A stretch of 64,000 nt of DNA from Westiellopsis prolifica IICB1 (GCF_004323185.1 NZ_NAPS01000001.1:3197397-3261396), one strand, 5' to 3'; shown: positions 17,830 to 27,515, counted from the first letter of the stretch. Made by a program: numbers and translations. The notes: generated by a model not told the origin, from the letters alone.

Positions 17830-20445
17830 TCACTTTTTGATAATATAGGCCAAAGTATAGTAAGGCGGACGATTTTCATGGGCCTTACCTCCACCTGATT
17901 TATCAGTTGTAAATGAATGACTATGAGGTATACCAACTTCGCCCTCGCGGTTTACCCTTGCTAAAGAGTTAGCACCTCCCAGTCCCGCCCCCAAGAGCAA
18001 ATTAAATTGCTGAGTATCTGTTTTGCCTGAATGCGAATGAGAAGGAATTTGGCTTTCAGTTAAAGTAACACTTTCAGCACCTCCGGCATTGCCTATTTTT
18101 CCATAGGATGTATCGTCTTTTTTGTAACCAACTATGAATTTACCAGATAAATCAGGTGTATTGTTCTTGCCATCACATAAAGCCCAACCAGTAGGAATCT
18201 GGTCAACGCTTCCACTCCACATAATAATCATGCCGGTTACAAAAGCACCTTCACCGACAAACTTTGTCGCTGTCACCGTACCTTCTACTAAAAGACTGTT
18301 AGCATCAGCAGTTCTACTTCCCGCATAAGTATTTCCAACGACAGCACCACCTTTAACATCTAATTTGTTTTTTGGATTTGAAATACCAATACCTACGTTA
18401 TTACCAATGGGATTGATCGCTAATGGCTTGCTTCCATGAGATTGAATCCAGCTATAATCTTGGTGGTATCCTAATCGCAGGTTAGATTGATCCTTTGGAC
18501 CAAGAATTAAGGTAGTGCCATTAGCAGCATCTTGATTGGTATTAATAACCTGCAACTTTGCCCCTGGACTTGAAATCCCAATACCAACGTTACCATCTAC
18601 TAAAAGACCATTGACAGGAGCAGTTGTAGTTCCAGCATAGGTATTTCCAATGACAGCACCACCGTTAACATCTAATTTGTTTTTTGGATTTGAAATGCCA
18701 ATACCAACGTTACCATTTTGAGCAAACAAAACAGGTGATTTTTCGATGGTACAAACAAAAGTTCCATCCCAATAACCTGGAATATTTTCGTAACGCAGAT
18801 AGAGATTAGTTTGACCCAACACACTAGAAAAAGACTGAATATTTAAAGTAATTTGGATAGTATGTCCTGCCGCTAATCTTGGTTCTGTTACATTTTGATG
18901 GGTTAACACCCAATAAGGAGCTGATAGTCCTTCAACTGCTACAGTTGGTACTGTCTGTGTTTCGAGATGTATATCCCAGTCTTGTTCGACTTGTCCTCCT
19001 GGCTGCCAATCTTTAACTGTAATTCCTATATTTTGCACCTGAGATTTAGTTCCCAAACCCCAATCTGTATCAACATCAAAGTAGAGAATTAACCGAGAAG
19101 GATTTGGGCTATTTTTAGGATTGAAATCAATGATTTCACCCTTTAAGACGTTATTAATTTGGAGTGTTAATGTCTGTTCTTTGCCATCATTTAAAATGCG
19201 ATTAGATCCTATAAAACCTACATGAAGCGGGATATTTTTCTTGCCCCGATGGTTAATAATACTGAGAGACTTTTCCCGATAGTAGTTACTCAGGTTTTCG
19301 CCCTGATAGCTAAATTGTGGACACAGTAATTCTGCTCTGGTTGTTCTTGCACCTCCATCTGCTGCACCATTAATCTGTTGAAGGGTTAAAGTTACGGTTT
19401 GATTCGCCACTAAAGCTTGATTATTAGTTGTTAGGAAATATAGAGAAACTGTACCATCAGCTTGAGAAACAGGAGAACTCATACTCCAATTCTCTTTCTG
19501 AGCTAAAACTAATTCCTGTAAAGATGTAGGAGATAAAGTATCTGGTCTAAATCTCAATTCAAAATGATAATTATCTCTCCCTACTACTCCACTTTTTGAA
19601 GGCAAATTAATTGATTGCCCTGAATTATTGCAGATTTCAAAGACCAGTTCTTGTCCCTTTGTACCATTTTCAATAAAGATGACTGGCTCTTTATTTTCTC
19701 CCTCATACAAATTAAAATCAAGGGGATGGGTTTTGTTAAAAGAAGCGATCGCACTTAAATCATTATCCATATCCCTTTGAATATCTTCAGGGGATAAAGC
19801 TTTATTGTAGATACGAACATTGGCAATTTTGCCTGGGAAATGACCATATTGTCCACCTCCAATGGCAGCAGAAGGATAAATACTTGTTTGTTGACTGGTT
19901 AAGCCAGTCTTCATCAGTTTGCCATTGACATACAAAGATGGTTGTTTATTGGTATAGACTACTGCAATATGGCTCCAGTCGCTAGAACTCAAATTGCCAT
20001 TGCCTTGCCACACTAATAAAGGCGGGAGATAGGAGTTTGCGTGTTCATAGACATTCACTCCATTCGTCCCCACAGAAATCCCTGTGCCTGCGGCTCCTTG
20101 ACCATAGGTATTTGTCCCATGATTAGGATAAATAGCATACCTTTGTCCGCTTACCCCTGTTGTACCTGTTGTTGCTTGGGTAGCGTTACCGATAGTTGTG
20201 TTCGGCATTACCCACATACTCATGGTAAAGGTATTAGTTACTGTGGCAAATTTTGAAGGAGCGACCACAACCTCACCATTCACGCCATCAAAATAAAGAC
20301 AACTGCCAAATGTGTCATCAGGAATAAGTCTAACTCCTCCTGTGACTGTTGCATTGTTTTGAGAATTAGAACTGTCGAGGGCTTGATTATTGACAATTTC
20401 ATCTAACTTGAGATGCAGAATTAAATTATCGTTACCATTGCTCAT
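17830..20445 (-). CDS. LamG-domain / phage tail-collar protein
   Basis: An 871-aa mosaic. Residues 5-225 are a LamG/concanavalin-like domain (LKLDEIVNNQALDSS at 12-26, FTMSMWVMP, DWSHIAVVY, LYVNGKLMKTG, GKIANVRIYNKALSPEDI). The middle (250-570) is beta-rich and unrecognised. Three short NVGIGISNP-type repeats (about 579, 619 and 683) resemble those before peptidase S74/tail-fibre ends. Residues 737-871 are a phage tail-collar domain like that of the microcystin-dependent protein family (GMIIMWSG, PTGWALCDG, PDLSGKFIVGY, IPSHSHSG, RPPYYTLAYIIKK). Such proteins typically form receptor- or glycan-binding fibres. No other phage gene is nearby. It starts 48 nt after the 1301-aa gene. Confidence 0.88.
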   Translation of the reverse strand: MSNGNDNLILHLKLDEIVNNQALDSSNSQNNATVTGGVRLIPDDTFGSCLYFDGVNGEVVVAPSKFATVTNTFTMSMWVMPNTTIGNATQATTGTTGVSGQRYAIYPNHGTNTYGQGAAGTGISVGTNGVNVYEHANSYLPPLLVWQGNGNLSSSDWSHIAVVYTNKQPSLYVNGKLMKTGLTSQQTSIYPSAAIGGGQYGHFPGKIANVRIYNKALSPEDIQRDMDNDLSAIASFNKTHPLDFNLYEGENKEPVIFIENGTKGQELVFEICNNSGQSINLPSKSGVVGRDNYHFELRFRPDTLSPTSLQELVLAQKENWSMSSPVSQADGTVSLYFLTTNNQALVANQTVTLTLQQINGAADGGARTTRAELLCPQFSYQGENLSNYYREKSLSIINHRGKKNIPLHVGFIGSNRILNDGKEQTLTLQINNVLKGEIIDFNPKNSPNPSRLILYFDVDTDWGLGTKSQVQNIGITVKDWQPGGQVEQDWDIHLETQTVPTVAVEGLSAPYWVLTHQNVTEPRLAAGHTIQITLNIQSFSSVLGQTNLYLRYENIPGYWDGTFVCTIEKSPVLFAQNGNVGIGISNPKNKLDVNGGAVIGNTYAGTTTAPVNGLLVDGNVGIGISSPGAKLQVINTNQDAANGTTLILGPKDQSNLRLGYHQDYSWIQSHGSKPLAINPIGNNVGIGISNPKNKLDVKGGAVVGNTYAGSRTADANSLLVEGTVTATKFVGEGAFVTGMIIMWSGSVDQIPTGWALCDGKNNTPDLSGKFIVGYKKDDTSYGKIGNAGGAESVTLTESQIPSHSHSGKTDTQQFNLLLGAGLGGANSLARVNREGEVGIPHSHSFTTDKSGGGKAHENRPPYYTLAYIIKK

Positions 20446-20493
20446 GATTTTTACGTCTTAATTTTGTTGATTGATTTAGCTTTCTGAACTAAT

Positions 20494-23400
20494 TTAACTA
20501 TTTTGGCTATTTGAATCTAAATCAGCTTTTGTTCGGCTTAATTTCAGCCAACCTTCTCGAATTACCTGTTTTCCAGAGAATACTGCATTAGGCTCTGGTT
20601 GGGCAATATTTTCAGAAGATACTACTAGCCATTCCTCTTTTTCTTTTTCTAACCAAGACCATTCATAACCTTCTTCGTCTGGTAAAGGTAGAGATATTTT
20701 CTTATCCAAACTAGTTGTATCCCGCAAATTTTTCAGAGGGTTAAGAATAGGACTAGAGAGGAAACTAATTTCTATCTTTGCCAAAGCATCCTTATATTTA
20801 TCCGGGGGAATATCAATGGCTTTCGTGGGCAAGATTCCGCAGGTAGCATGAACTTTTCCTCTGGGGTCAATCAGCATAGTAAACGTTTGGGCGGGAGCTT
20901 GTACATTAATATCAATATGCCAAGCGTTGTCTGGAACATGCAATTTAATTCCAGAATTATCAACACCATCTGCATCACTTTCGCAAGCGTAAAACACCTG
21001 ACTTAAAGTATCTTGTTCCTCTAACCAATAGCCCAATAAACCATCGTTTAATTGCTTATATTCTCCCAGACGGACGGGAATTTGAACTTGGTCAAAATCA
21101 TCTGTTGTTCTAGTATTTCGTCTCAAGTCATGCCAAAATACATCCCAATCTTGATTAATTCTAGGAAGCCCTTGTAATTCCAGCTTAAGAGAAGCTCGAA
21201 CTACTGCGATCGGTCGTCCCATTAACAGTGCTAAATCTTGATGTTGGGCAAAATTTTCCGGTTCAATATTCTCTAAACCGTTATCTAAAGCACTAATAAA
21301 ACTTTGGAGAAAATCTCTATTTCCATCGTTATTACTAGAGATAATATGGTTGACTAATTGCCTTAAATGTGTGTTTTCAATATCAGCAACTGCTAAAGGC
21401 AAATCCTCTCCTGGTGCAGACTCCCATTTAGCCTGCTGACTAACATTATTAATCGAACCCAACGCTTTACCTTGGTGATCGTAAATAGCAAGGCTATTAT
21501 CCAAGTAATTTGCAAGTATCCAGCCACAAATAGGAGTCGTCACTGGATGAGTATTCATTTCTTGTTCACCTTGATTTGCTGACAACCAACGAAAATTTAA
21601 ACGAGTCGGTTGGACGAAACGCAGAGGTAAAGATACTAGATAGGAACTTCCTGGAGTCGTCATTTGTTCGGTGGTGATAATCTCACTCACATCTAAATCT
21701 TGCACTTGTCCAAAAGTATCCACTAACCGCAAGCGCAGAATTTTCATCGCCCCGGAACGAATCGGATTAAAATCATTTAAAGGTTCCGGCGCACTACGAA
21801 TACTATTTTTGACAGCGTTTCTGATCGCTTCCGTAAACGGTTGGTAGTCCGCAAATCCCAAGGGGTCAGCAATGGGTAATTGTAAGGTTTGTTTGTGCAT
21901 TAACAAAGCTTCATTAAAGCCACCTAAAGATTGAGCTAAACAATAAAAGTCTTGAAGAGTTGAATAAGCTCGAATTGCTGTATAAATGGGGTCTTTAGCT
22001 TGTTCTGACGCAGATAAGTTAGAAAAAGAAAAATTAGAGTTATCTATTTTATAGACTGGCTTATTTCTATACCATTGTTGGATTTGCTGAATTTCTCCTT
22101 TGATTTCTTCACTCTTGTCTAAGACAGGTGAACGTGGCTTATTCTCATATACTTTCTTAAGTTTCTGATCTAAAGCAGGTGAAGGGGGCTTGTTGTGATA
22201 CCAGTCCTGAAGTTTTTTGAAATAATCTTCTTTTCCTGTCTGTGACTGTTTCAGTTCCCAATAGTCATCCAGTAATTCTTTTTTGAAATAAACCTCTAAC
22301 TGTTCGTTAAGCTTAATCCCTGCATCGGGTGTTAAAATACTGCGACCACTATAAACGTTAGCCACTTTCACAATAGCTCCCTTTCCTGACTGTAAAGAAA
22401 GGTCGGGTTCATTTTCCTTGAGAATATAACTATTGGTTATATACTGAGCGTCGTATTTATTGTCGCTAGTGATGTGATTACTTCCCTCGCGGATGGGAAA
22501 GACTTCCACTTCCCATTCCAGTAAAAAAGGATGCCAAGGTTGTTCTTCCCAGGTACTAAAAGCAATATGCTCCCCGGTTTGGTTCTTTTCTATCTCATCA
22601 ATTGCCTTGCTTATAGCCACAAAGCTATCTCTACCAATTAAGGTAGTCACATTCTGTAAAATTTGGCATTCTAGTAAACCATCCTCCCGCAATCGTCCAT
22701 CCTGTCCATGTCTGGGAGACGGTTTCACTCCTTCACCCGTCATCAACAAAACAGGCTCTTTGGGTTGCCAGTAACGCGGACTTGATATTTGCTTGAGGGT
22801 GTAAGTTACCTTAGCTTCTTTTATCTCTTTTTTTTGATTGAGATCTGTTATTTTTTGGAGTAACTGATTAATTGCTGTAGCTAAGATAGAAGCTATAGAG
22901 GTAGAGGAAGACTCCCCAGCAGAAGCACTTGTAATCTCGCCGGAATTATTCCCTGACAACAGCAGATTTCCTGTCTCTGTCAGTTTTGCCTGCAAAGGTA
23001 TAATTCCCTTCACCTGAATAAAATGTTTGACTAAATCAATGTCGGGATATTGATCCGAGCTTCCTTCCGGCGGATAGGCACTCAGCATATACTTGTACCA
23101 ATCTGCAAAAAGTTGCCGACGCATTGACTCAATTTCGTACAGCGCGCCATCATATTTTTGCTGAGAGAGGTTAAGCTCATCAAGTCCGTTGGCTATGTCA
23201 TCAGGTAAGGTCAGCTGCGTCTGATTATGAGCATCCTCAGCATTAGCCGTTGTTGTCCCTACAGTTTCTGAGCGAATTGTCCACAGCGTGCCTGTACCAA
23301 TACTATTAAAGCCTTTCTCGTGTCGCGCCTCTTTTAACTTGTAAGTCATATCTAACCGACTATTTTCAAGGCGAGAAGACAAGAGCAAGGCTTCTAACTG

Positions 23401-24399
23401 ATCTTCGATGATGGATTTGCGATCGCGATCAATGTATTTAGCTAGATACGCCGATAATGCCTCTGTACCCGTATTACCAACAGTAACCTTTACAGAATTT
23501 GTCTGGTTATCGTTATTGTTTACGATGTTAAATTTTAAGCGGGCGTAGCAAATAAAACCAATGGATTCTGGAAATTTCTGATTTGCGTCAAGATTTACTT
23601 TCCACTTAAATTGTTGTTCTATGAATTTTTGATCGATACTGGGGGTTTGATGTCCCTGCTGAGAGAGAGTATTTCTCAGTGTTTCTAGAAAAGCTTGTAA
23701 ATAAGTTTCTTGTGCGTCACTATACCAACCAATAACTTCGTACTCTAGTCCATCAGGAATTGCGGCAGTATAGTCATCATCATGAAACCCAAAAACACTA
23801 TGACAATTAGGATAAAAAGCTGCAAAAGTTGGTTCTCCATAACCAACTGCTGTCAGTGGCTTTCCTGTTATTGAATCTAAATAATTAGAGCTTAATTTAT
23901 CCTCATTTAACCAACTTTCCAGGGGTAATTTGCGCCCTAAGTAGCGAAAAGGTTGAGCTTTGGCTACTGGATAGGCAATACTGCCCACTTGTCTTCCTTC
24001 ATCTTCAGGATAAACGTAATCACTCTCTACAACCCATTGCTTTTCAATCTGATTATTACTAGTGCGAGTGACAAGCCAACGATTGGGAACTGCTGGAAAG
24101 ACTGTTTTTGTAACACTCTGAGGTTCTTGAGAACCATCTCTATCTTTAGTTTGAATCCCTTTTGTCAAAGCATCTGGTAAAGACCAATGCAAGTGAATCC
24201 CTGCTTTGAGATACAGATTCTGATTTTGAAAAGGCGGAGAAACAATTTCCTCGCTGATATTGGCAATAGAATTTATATCGCGCTTATTCTTATCTAAATA
24301 AGGGAGGCGGCTAAAATCTGCCATAGCCTCTACCACCAGGCGATCATTTTTCAGATACAAGGCATCCAAATGGATGGGAACCATTAAAGAATTTTTCAC
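20494..24399 (-). CDS. 1301-aa protein of unknown function, first gene of the large cluster
   Basis: Not recognised as a named family. It starts at GTG 24399 (AGGTG 7 nt upstream) or at ATG 24384, giving MVPIHLDALYLKNDRLVV. No signal peptide or membrane helix is evident. Landmarks are HLHWSLPDALT (69-79), FPAVPNRWLVTR (101-112), helical stretches at 330-430 and 500-535, PWHPFLLEWEVEVFP (621-635) and a degenerate internal repeat: WYHNKPPSPALD (733-744), VYENKPRSPVLD (750-761), WYRNKP (776-781). The tryptophan/proline-rich character suggests a large extracellular or particle-type protein, but that is inference. As the first gene it is preceded by about 900 nt without genes, where the cluster promoter should be. 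Confidence 0.75.
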   Translation of the reverse strand: MKNSLMVPIHLDALYLKNDRLVVEAMADFSRLPYLDKNKRDINSIANISEEIVSPPFQNQNLYLKAGIHLHWSLPDALTKGIQTKDRDGSQEPQSVTKTVFPAVPNRWLVTRTSNNQIEKQWVVESDYVYPEDEGRQVGSIAYPVAKAQPFRYLGRKLPLESWLNEDKLSSNYLDSITGKPLTAVGYGEPTFAAFYPNCHSVFGFHDDDYTAAIPDGLEYEVIGWYSDAQETYLQAFLETLRNTLSQQGHQTPSIDQKFIEQQFKWKVNLDANQKFPESIGFICYARLKFNIVNNNDNQTNSVKVTVGNTGTEALSAYLAKYIDRDRKSIIEDQLEALLLSSRLENSRLDMTYKLKEARHEKGFNSIGTGTLWTIRSETVGTTTANAEDAHNQTQLTLPDDIANGLDELNLSQQKYDGALYEIESMRRQLFADWYKYMLSAYPPEGSSDQYPDIDLVKHFIQVKGIIPLQAKLTETGNLLLSGNNSGEITSASAGESSSTSIASILATAINQLLQKITDLNQKKEIKEAKVTYTLKQISSPRYWQPKEPVLLMTGEGVKPSPRHGQDGRLREDGLLECQILQNVTTLIGRDSFVAISKAIDEIEKNQTGEHIAFSTWEEQPWHPFLLEWEVEVFPIREGSNHITSDNKYDAQYITNSYILKENEPDLSLQSGKGAIVKVANVYSGRSILTPDAGIKLNEQLEVYFKKELLDDYWELKQSQTGKEDYFKKLQDWYHNKPPSPALDQKLKKVYENKPRSPVLDKSEEIKGEIQQIQQWYRNKPVYKIDNSNFSFSNLSASEQAKDPIYTAIRAYSTLQDFYCLAQSLGGFNEALLMHKQTLQLPIADPLGFADYQPFTEAIRNAVKNSIRSAPEPLNDFNPIRSGAMKILRLRLVDTFGQVQDLDVSEIITTEQMTTPGSSYLVSLPLRFVQPTRLNFRWLSANQGEQEMNTHPVTTPICGWILANYLDNSLAIYDHQGKALGSINNVSQQAKWESAPGEDLPLAVADIENTHLRQLVNHIISSNNDGNRDFLQSFISALDNGLENIEPENFAQHQDLALLMGRPIAVVRASLKLELQGLPRINQDWDVFWHDLRRNTRTTDDFDQVQIPVRLGEYKQLNDGLLGYWLEEQDTLSQVFYACESDADGVDNSGIKLHVPDNAWHIDINVQAPAQTFTMLIDPRGKVHATCGILPTKAIDIPPDKYKDALAKIEISFLSSPILNPLKNLRDTTSLDKKISLPLPDEEGYEWSWLEKEKEEWLVVSSENIAQPEPNAVFSGKQVIREGWLKLSRTKADLDSNSQNS

Positions 24400-25222
24400 T
24401 AATTTGCACCTGTCAACTGTGATTTTTTCTTAAAAAGAGTATTTGGCACTTACTCATAACAAAAATTATTGCTGAACCTCATATCTGCAATATTTATTCA
24501 ACAAAAAATAAATTAATAGTTAAAGCCATTAACTAAATTTCGTATTTATGCAATGCCTATTACCAATAGAAAATATAGAGATTAAAAAACTGAACTTAAG
24601 CCTTATCTAAAGCAGCTTTATTAATTGTTGGCTGCATAATTTTTTTATTTATATAGTGAATATTGCACTAAGGTGAGATTAAATCTAGAAAATTCATAAT
24701 TATTTTAGATTTATAGGACTTCCAATAAATAAAGAAATTAATCAATAAAAACCAATAAGTTATGTGAAATCAATAATAGTAATCATTTTTATAAGAGCAG
24801 AAAGGTGTTGCCGACGCCAACACCTTTCTCCTGGTTAAATATTCATGAAAAGCTTTGCACTCAGAGTAAAATTCAAGTGCATGGTAATAATTAAATAGTC
24901 AAGATATTGTAGCTCTGGTAAACTCTCCTCACAGCTAGTTCTTATGTACTAAATATGTCGGTTTCATTCAGATGTGACAGTTCTGGGTGCGGAAGGTGGG
25001 TATCTGGCGATTGGGCTTTTAGCTTTTGCATAATATTTTCAAAGGCTGCACCCAATCACTTAGTTTATTGACTAAGAATAGGGCGATCGCTCCCGCGATT
25101 AATGGTTCCATATGCTACTTCGGTAAGCAACTACACAATATGCTACCAAGTTTCATTGTTAAATTCCGGAAACAGATTACTGTGTGTGGAAGTATGTAGT
25201 GATGAAGTGAGGATGTTTACAC
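24400..25222. other. Long gene-free AT-rich region upstream of the large cluster
   Basis: About 820 nt without a supported gene. It contains an 11-bp perfect inverted repeat (GAAAGGTGTTG 24800-24810, complement 24818-24828, 7-nt loop), which is not followed by a clean T-tract and so may be regulatory rather than a terminator, and a HIP1 site at about 25083. A 35- to 37-codon frame on the minus strand around 24945-25060 (contains KLKAQSPDTHLPHPEL) is open but has no ribosome binding site; I do not call it. The promoter of the five-gene cluster should lie here. Confidence 0.5.
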
Positions 25223-25256
25223 AAAAAACGGGTTTTAATCATATGGTTAAAACCCG
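25223..25256 (-). terminator. Rho-independent terminator of the MBL remnant
   Basis: A 10-bp stem (CGGGTTTTAA 25229-25238 with TTAAAACCCG 25247-25256) is followed, reading the minus strand, by six T (25223-25228). It lies about 55 nt after the stop of the 25313-25585 frame. Confidence 0.8.
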
Positions 25257-25312
25257 CTTTCTTGGCTAATATTGCAAAATTTTTCAAACTAGCTTCATAA
25301 ATACTAATTGCG

Positions 25313-25585
25313 TTATTGGGTTTCCATCCACGCAATACATTTGTGCATTTCTTTTTTCATGGTTTCTGCGTCTGCGTGATATCTCCGTCCATGACCTGGA
25401 AGCACCCACTCAAAAGTATAATTAGCCAACTTCCGCATTGATTTCATTAATTCTGACCAAGAGTACCAACAATAATTACGGAAAGCAATTAACCGGTTAA
25501 TATCATCATCCCAAGCCAGATGATCCCCAGTAAAGAGAAACTTATTTTTGTATAGCAAGACAGTATGTCCTTTACTGGTCACCAT
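25313..25585 (-). pseudogene. Truncated MBL-fold metallohydrolase (C-terminal half only)
   Basis: The 90-codon frame encodes the C-terminal half of an MBL hydrolase: GHTVLLYKNKFLFTGDHLAWD followed by a central helical part and the late WVLPGHGRRYH histidine motif. The N-terminal half with the HxHxDH metal motif is missing. Reading upstream in frame, a stop (TAA) occurs nine codons before the apparent ATG, and the first residues correspond to the middle of the family fold. It is therefore a remnant. It still has a good terminator downstream. Confidence 0.75.
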
Positions 25586-25827
25586 TAATATTTTGGGGGC
25601 GACGCAGATTTAAATTAGCCATATTAAGCCAGTTAATTTATATAAAAGGTAATTCAGCCTATATGACTACACTAACAAATGCGATCGCTATTAAGTTTCA
25701 ATCTTCTGATATAGTCTCTCTGAGAGATTAACAACTTCTGACTCAACAGTCAGCAATGTATTGTATGAGTACAGCTTTATCGGTGTACATCTGTGTTAAT
25801 CTGTATAAGTTTTTTTCTGATAATTTT

Positions 25828-26637
25828 ATGCACAACAACCAATACGAACAACAATACAAACAACAAGTAATTGATTTTTTTAACAGCAGAACTAGTTACG
25901 ACAATGATTACACTATTCGTCGCACTCTACCTTTATTAGAGTTAGTTAAATTAAAAAAGGGACAAAAAGTATTAGATATAGCAACTGGTACAGGTATCAT
26001 TGCTATCCCTATTGCTCAAATTGTTGGTTGTGAAGGAAAAGTAATTGGAGTAGATTTTTCTTCAGGAATGCTTGAACAAGCCCAACGTAAAATAGATGAG
26101 TTAGGCTTGCAAAATATAGAACTAATTGCAGCCGATGCAGAGTATATAAACTTTGATGATGAAAGCTTTGATGTCATTCTTTGTTCTACAGCAATAGTCT
26201 ACTTTATAGATATTTCTGCTGCTTTACACAAATGGTATCGTTTTCTGAAACAAGGCGGTATTGTTGGTTTTTCTGCTTGCTCTCAGGAATCATGTGAAGC
26301 ACCACTCATCATTGAAGTTTGTGCTAAACATGGTATTTCACTGACAAACATTAACGAGCCAACAGGAACTCCCCAAAGGTGTCAAAATTTGCTCCGAGAA
26401 GCTGGTTTTAAAGATATTCAAGTCAAAAGCGAACAATTTGGTTTTTATCGGAGTCTTGAGAAAGCTCAAGAATGGAATGGAGGATGGTTTCATCCTAGAG
26501 AAAATCCCTTATTACAGGTTTCTGCGGAGCAAATGCAAAAATTACAAGTAGAGTATCGTCAACAAATAGAAGCAATGGCAACAGAGCAAGGTGTTTGGTA
26601 TGAAAATCTGACCATTTTCGCAACTGGTCGTAAATGA
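25828..26637 (+). CDS. Class I SAM-dependent methyltransferase (UbiE-like)
   Basis: A 269-aa protein from ATG 25828; an earlier in-frame ATG at 25756 would add a 24-residue segment that does not fit the family. The SAM-binding motif I is VLDIATGTGIIAIPIAQ, followed by VIGVDFSSGMLEQAQ (motif II), AADAEYINFDDESFDVIL and the post-motif FLKQGGIVGFSACS. The closest general type is the UbiE/Coq5 or methyltransferase-11 fold. The substrate cannot be inferred; flanking genes are remnants and give no context. It stands alone, without a visible strong ribosome binding site. Confidence 0.85.
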   Translation: MHNNQYEQQYKQQVIDFFNSRTSYDNDYTIRRTLPLLELVKLKKGQKVLDIATGTGIIAIPIAQIVGCEGKVIGVDFSSGMLEQAQRKIDELGLQNIELIAADAEYINFDDESFDVILCSTAIVYFIDISAALHKWYRFLKQGGIVGFSACSQESCEAPLIIEVCAKHGISLTNINEPTGTPQRCQNLLREAGFKDIQVKSEQFGFYRSLEKAQEWNGGWFHPRENPLLQVSAEQMQKLQVEYRQQIEAMATEQGVWYENLTIFATGRK

Positions 26638-26686
26638 TTAATTGGGTTAACACGAGCAATATTGCGCCAAGAAATACAGGCTTTAA

Positions 26687-27148
26687 TTAACTTTCCAATT
26701 GATTCAACCAATCAGCCAAATCAGTTTCATTAGAAAAATCAAATAAAGCTTCGCCTAAATTTTGTAATTGGGCAAATGATAATGCTTGAATTTGGGTTTG
26801 TAATTCAGAGCTAATTGCACCAAATCGACGACGTAATTGACGCATCAGTAAATTTAATGCTTCTTGTCTTCCGTGTTCAATACCTTCTTGGAGAATTTCT
26901 TTATAAATGACAGACTCTCTCATTTCTTGTCTCCTAAAAAGTTGATGAATTTGTTCTGGCTCGAATACTAATCCTGCGAGCAGTTGTGTACATGCGGAGA
27001 TGCTTTGCTTAATCGCTGTTTCTTCTATCATACTCACCTGAAGTGCAACCTGTTCAAGTAAGGTTTGAGGCGAATTTGTTTTGGCTAAAGTTGCTAATGG
27101 TAATAAACCAGGAGATGCTAACAATGGCTCTGGGTCTTGCTCCCACAT
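26687..27148 (-). pseudogene. Truncated Rpn-family nuclease / DUF4351 protein
   Basis: The 153-codon frame matches the C-terminal two thirds of Rpn (PD-(D/E)XK, recombination-promoting nuclease/putative transposase) proteins: MWEQDPEPLLASPGLLPLA, a helical centre, and a DUF4351 end (RQEALNLLMRQLRRRFGAIS, FDFSNETDLADWL). The frame stays open upstream to 27229 with RYRVIR directly before the apparent ATG, which is family sequence, but then hits a stop with no start codon. The catalytic N-terminal part is gone. Members are numerous and often decayed in cyanobacteria. Confidence 0.75.
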
Positions 27149-27362
27149 GCGGATGACGCGGTAGCGGTGGGAAGTATTGGGAGCGGTAAAAGGTATTATC
27201 GTAAGCCACTTGATGAATATTAATGTGTATCAAAATACATTATTCATTAAAACCGCATTTGAAAATTGAAGATTTTGTATAATTTGTTCTTATTTTTATA
27301 AACAAAATTAATGGATAATTATATTAATGTCAGCCCTATTAAATCTAGCTAGAGGATTCAAG

Positions 27363-27512
27363 ATGAGTATTTTACGTCAAATGGCGTTGAGTGCTTTTTT
27401 TGCTCTTTTCTTAGCAGCTATTCTTGGTGTCGTGAAGAATCAACCTTCTTTGGCGGCTTCGGCGGGTATAGCTGCTGGTGTGTGTGGACGCGCTCTTTCT
27501 GCAATTAAATAA
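27363..27512 (+). CDS. Small hydrophobic protein (49 aa)
   Basis: ATG 27363 is preceded by AGAGGATTCAAG, a good ribosome binding site, so I choose it over the in-frame ATG at 27327. The product MSILRQMALSAFFALFLAAI continues with a Gly/Ala-rich segment (SAGIAAGVCGRAL). It has one or two membrane helices and is not recognised. It lies between the Rpn remnant and ctaB, with the ctaB terminator just after its stop. Confidence 0.55.
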   Translation: MSILRQMALSAFFALFLAAILGVVKNQPSLAASAGIAAGVCGRALSAIK

Positions 27513-27515
27513 TTT

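Noticed and set aside
8903..24399. Cluster as a contractile injection system or prophage
   Set aside because: Only the tail-collar domain is phage-like; no sheath, tube, baseplate, spike, AAA+ ATPase, capsid, terminase or integrase could be read in the window.
24945..25060. 35-37-codon minus-strand frame with KLKAQSPDTHLPHPEL
   Set aside because: Plausible peptide but only a TTG or internal ATG start and no ribosome binding site; not enough to call.
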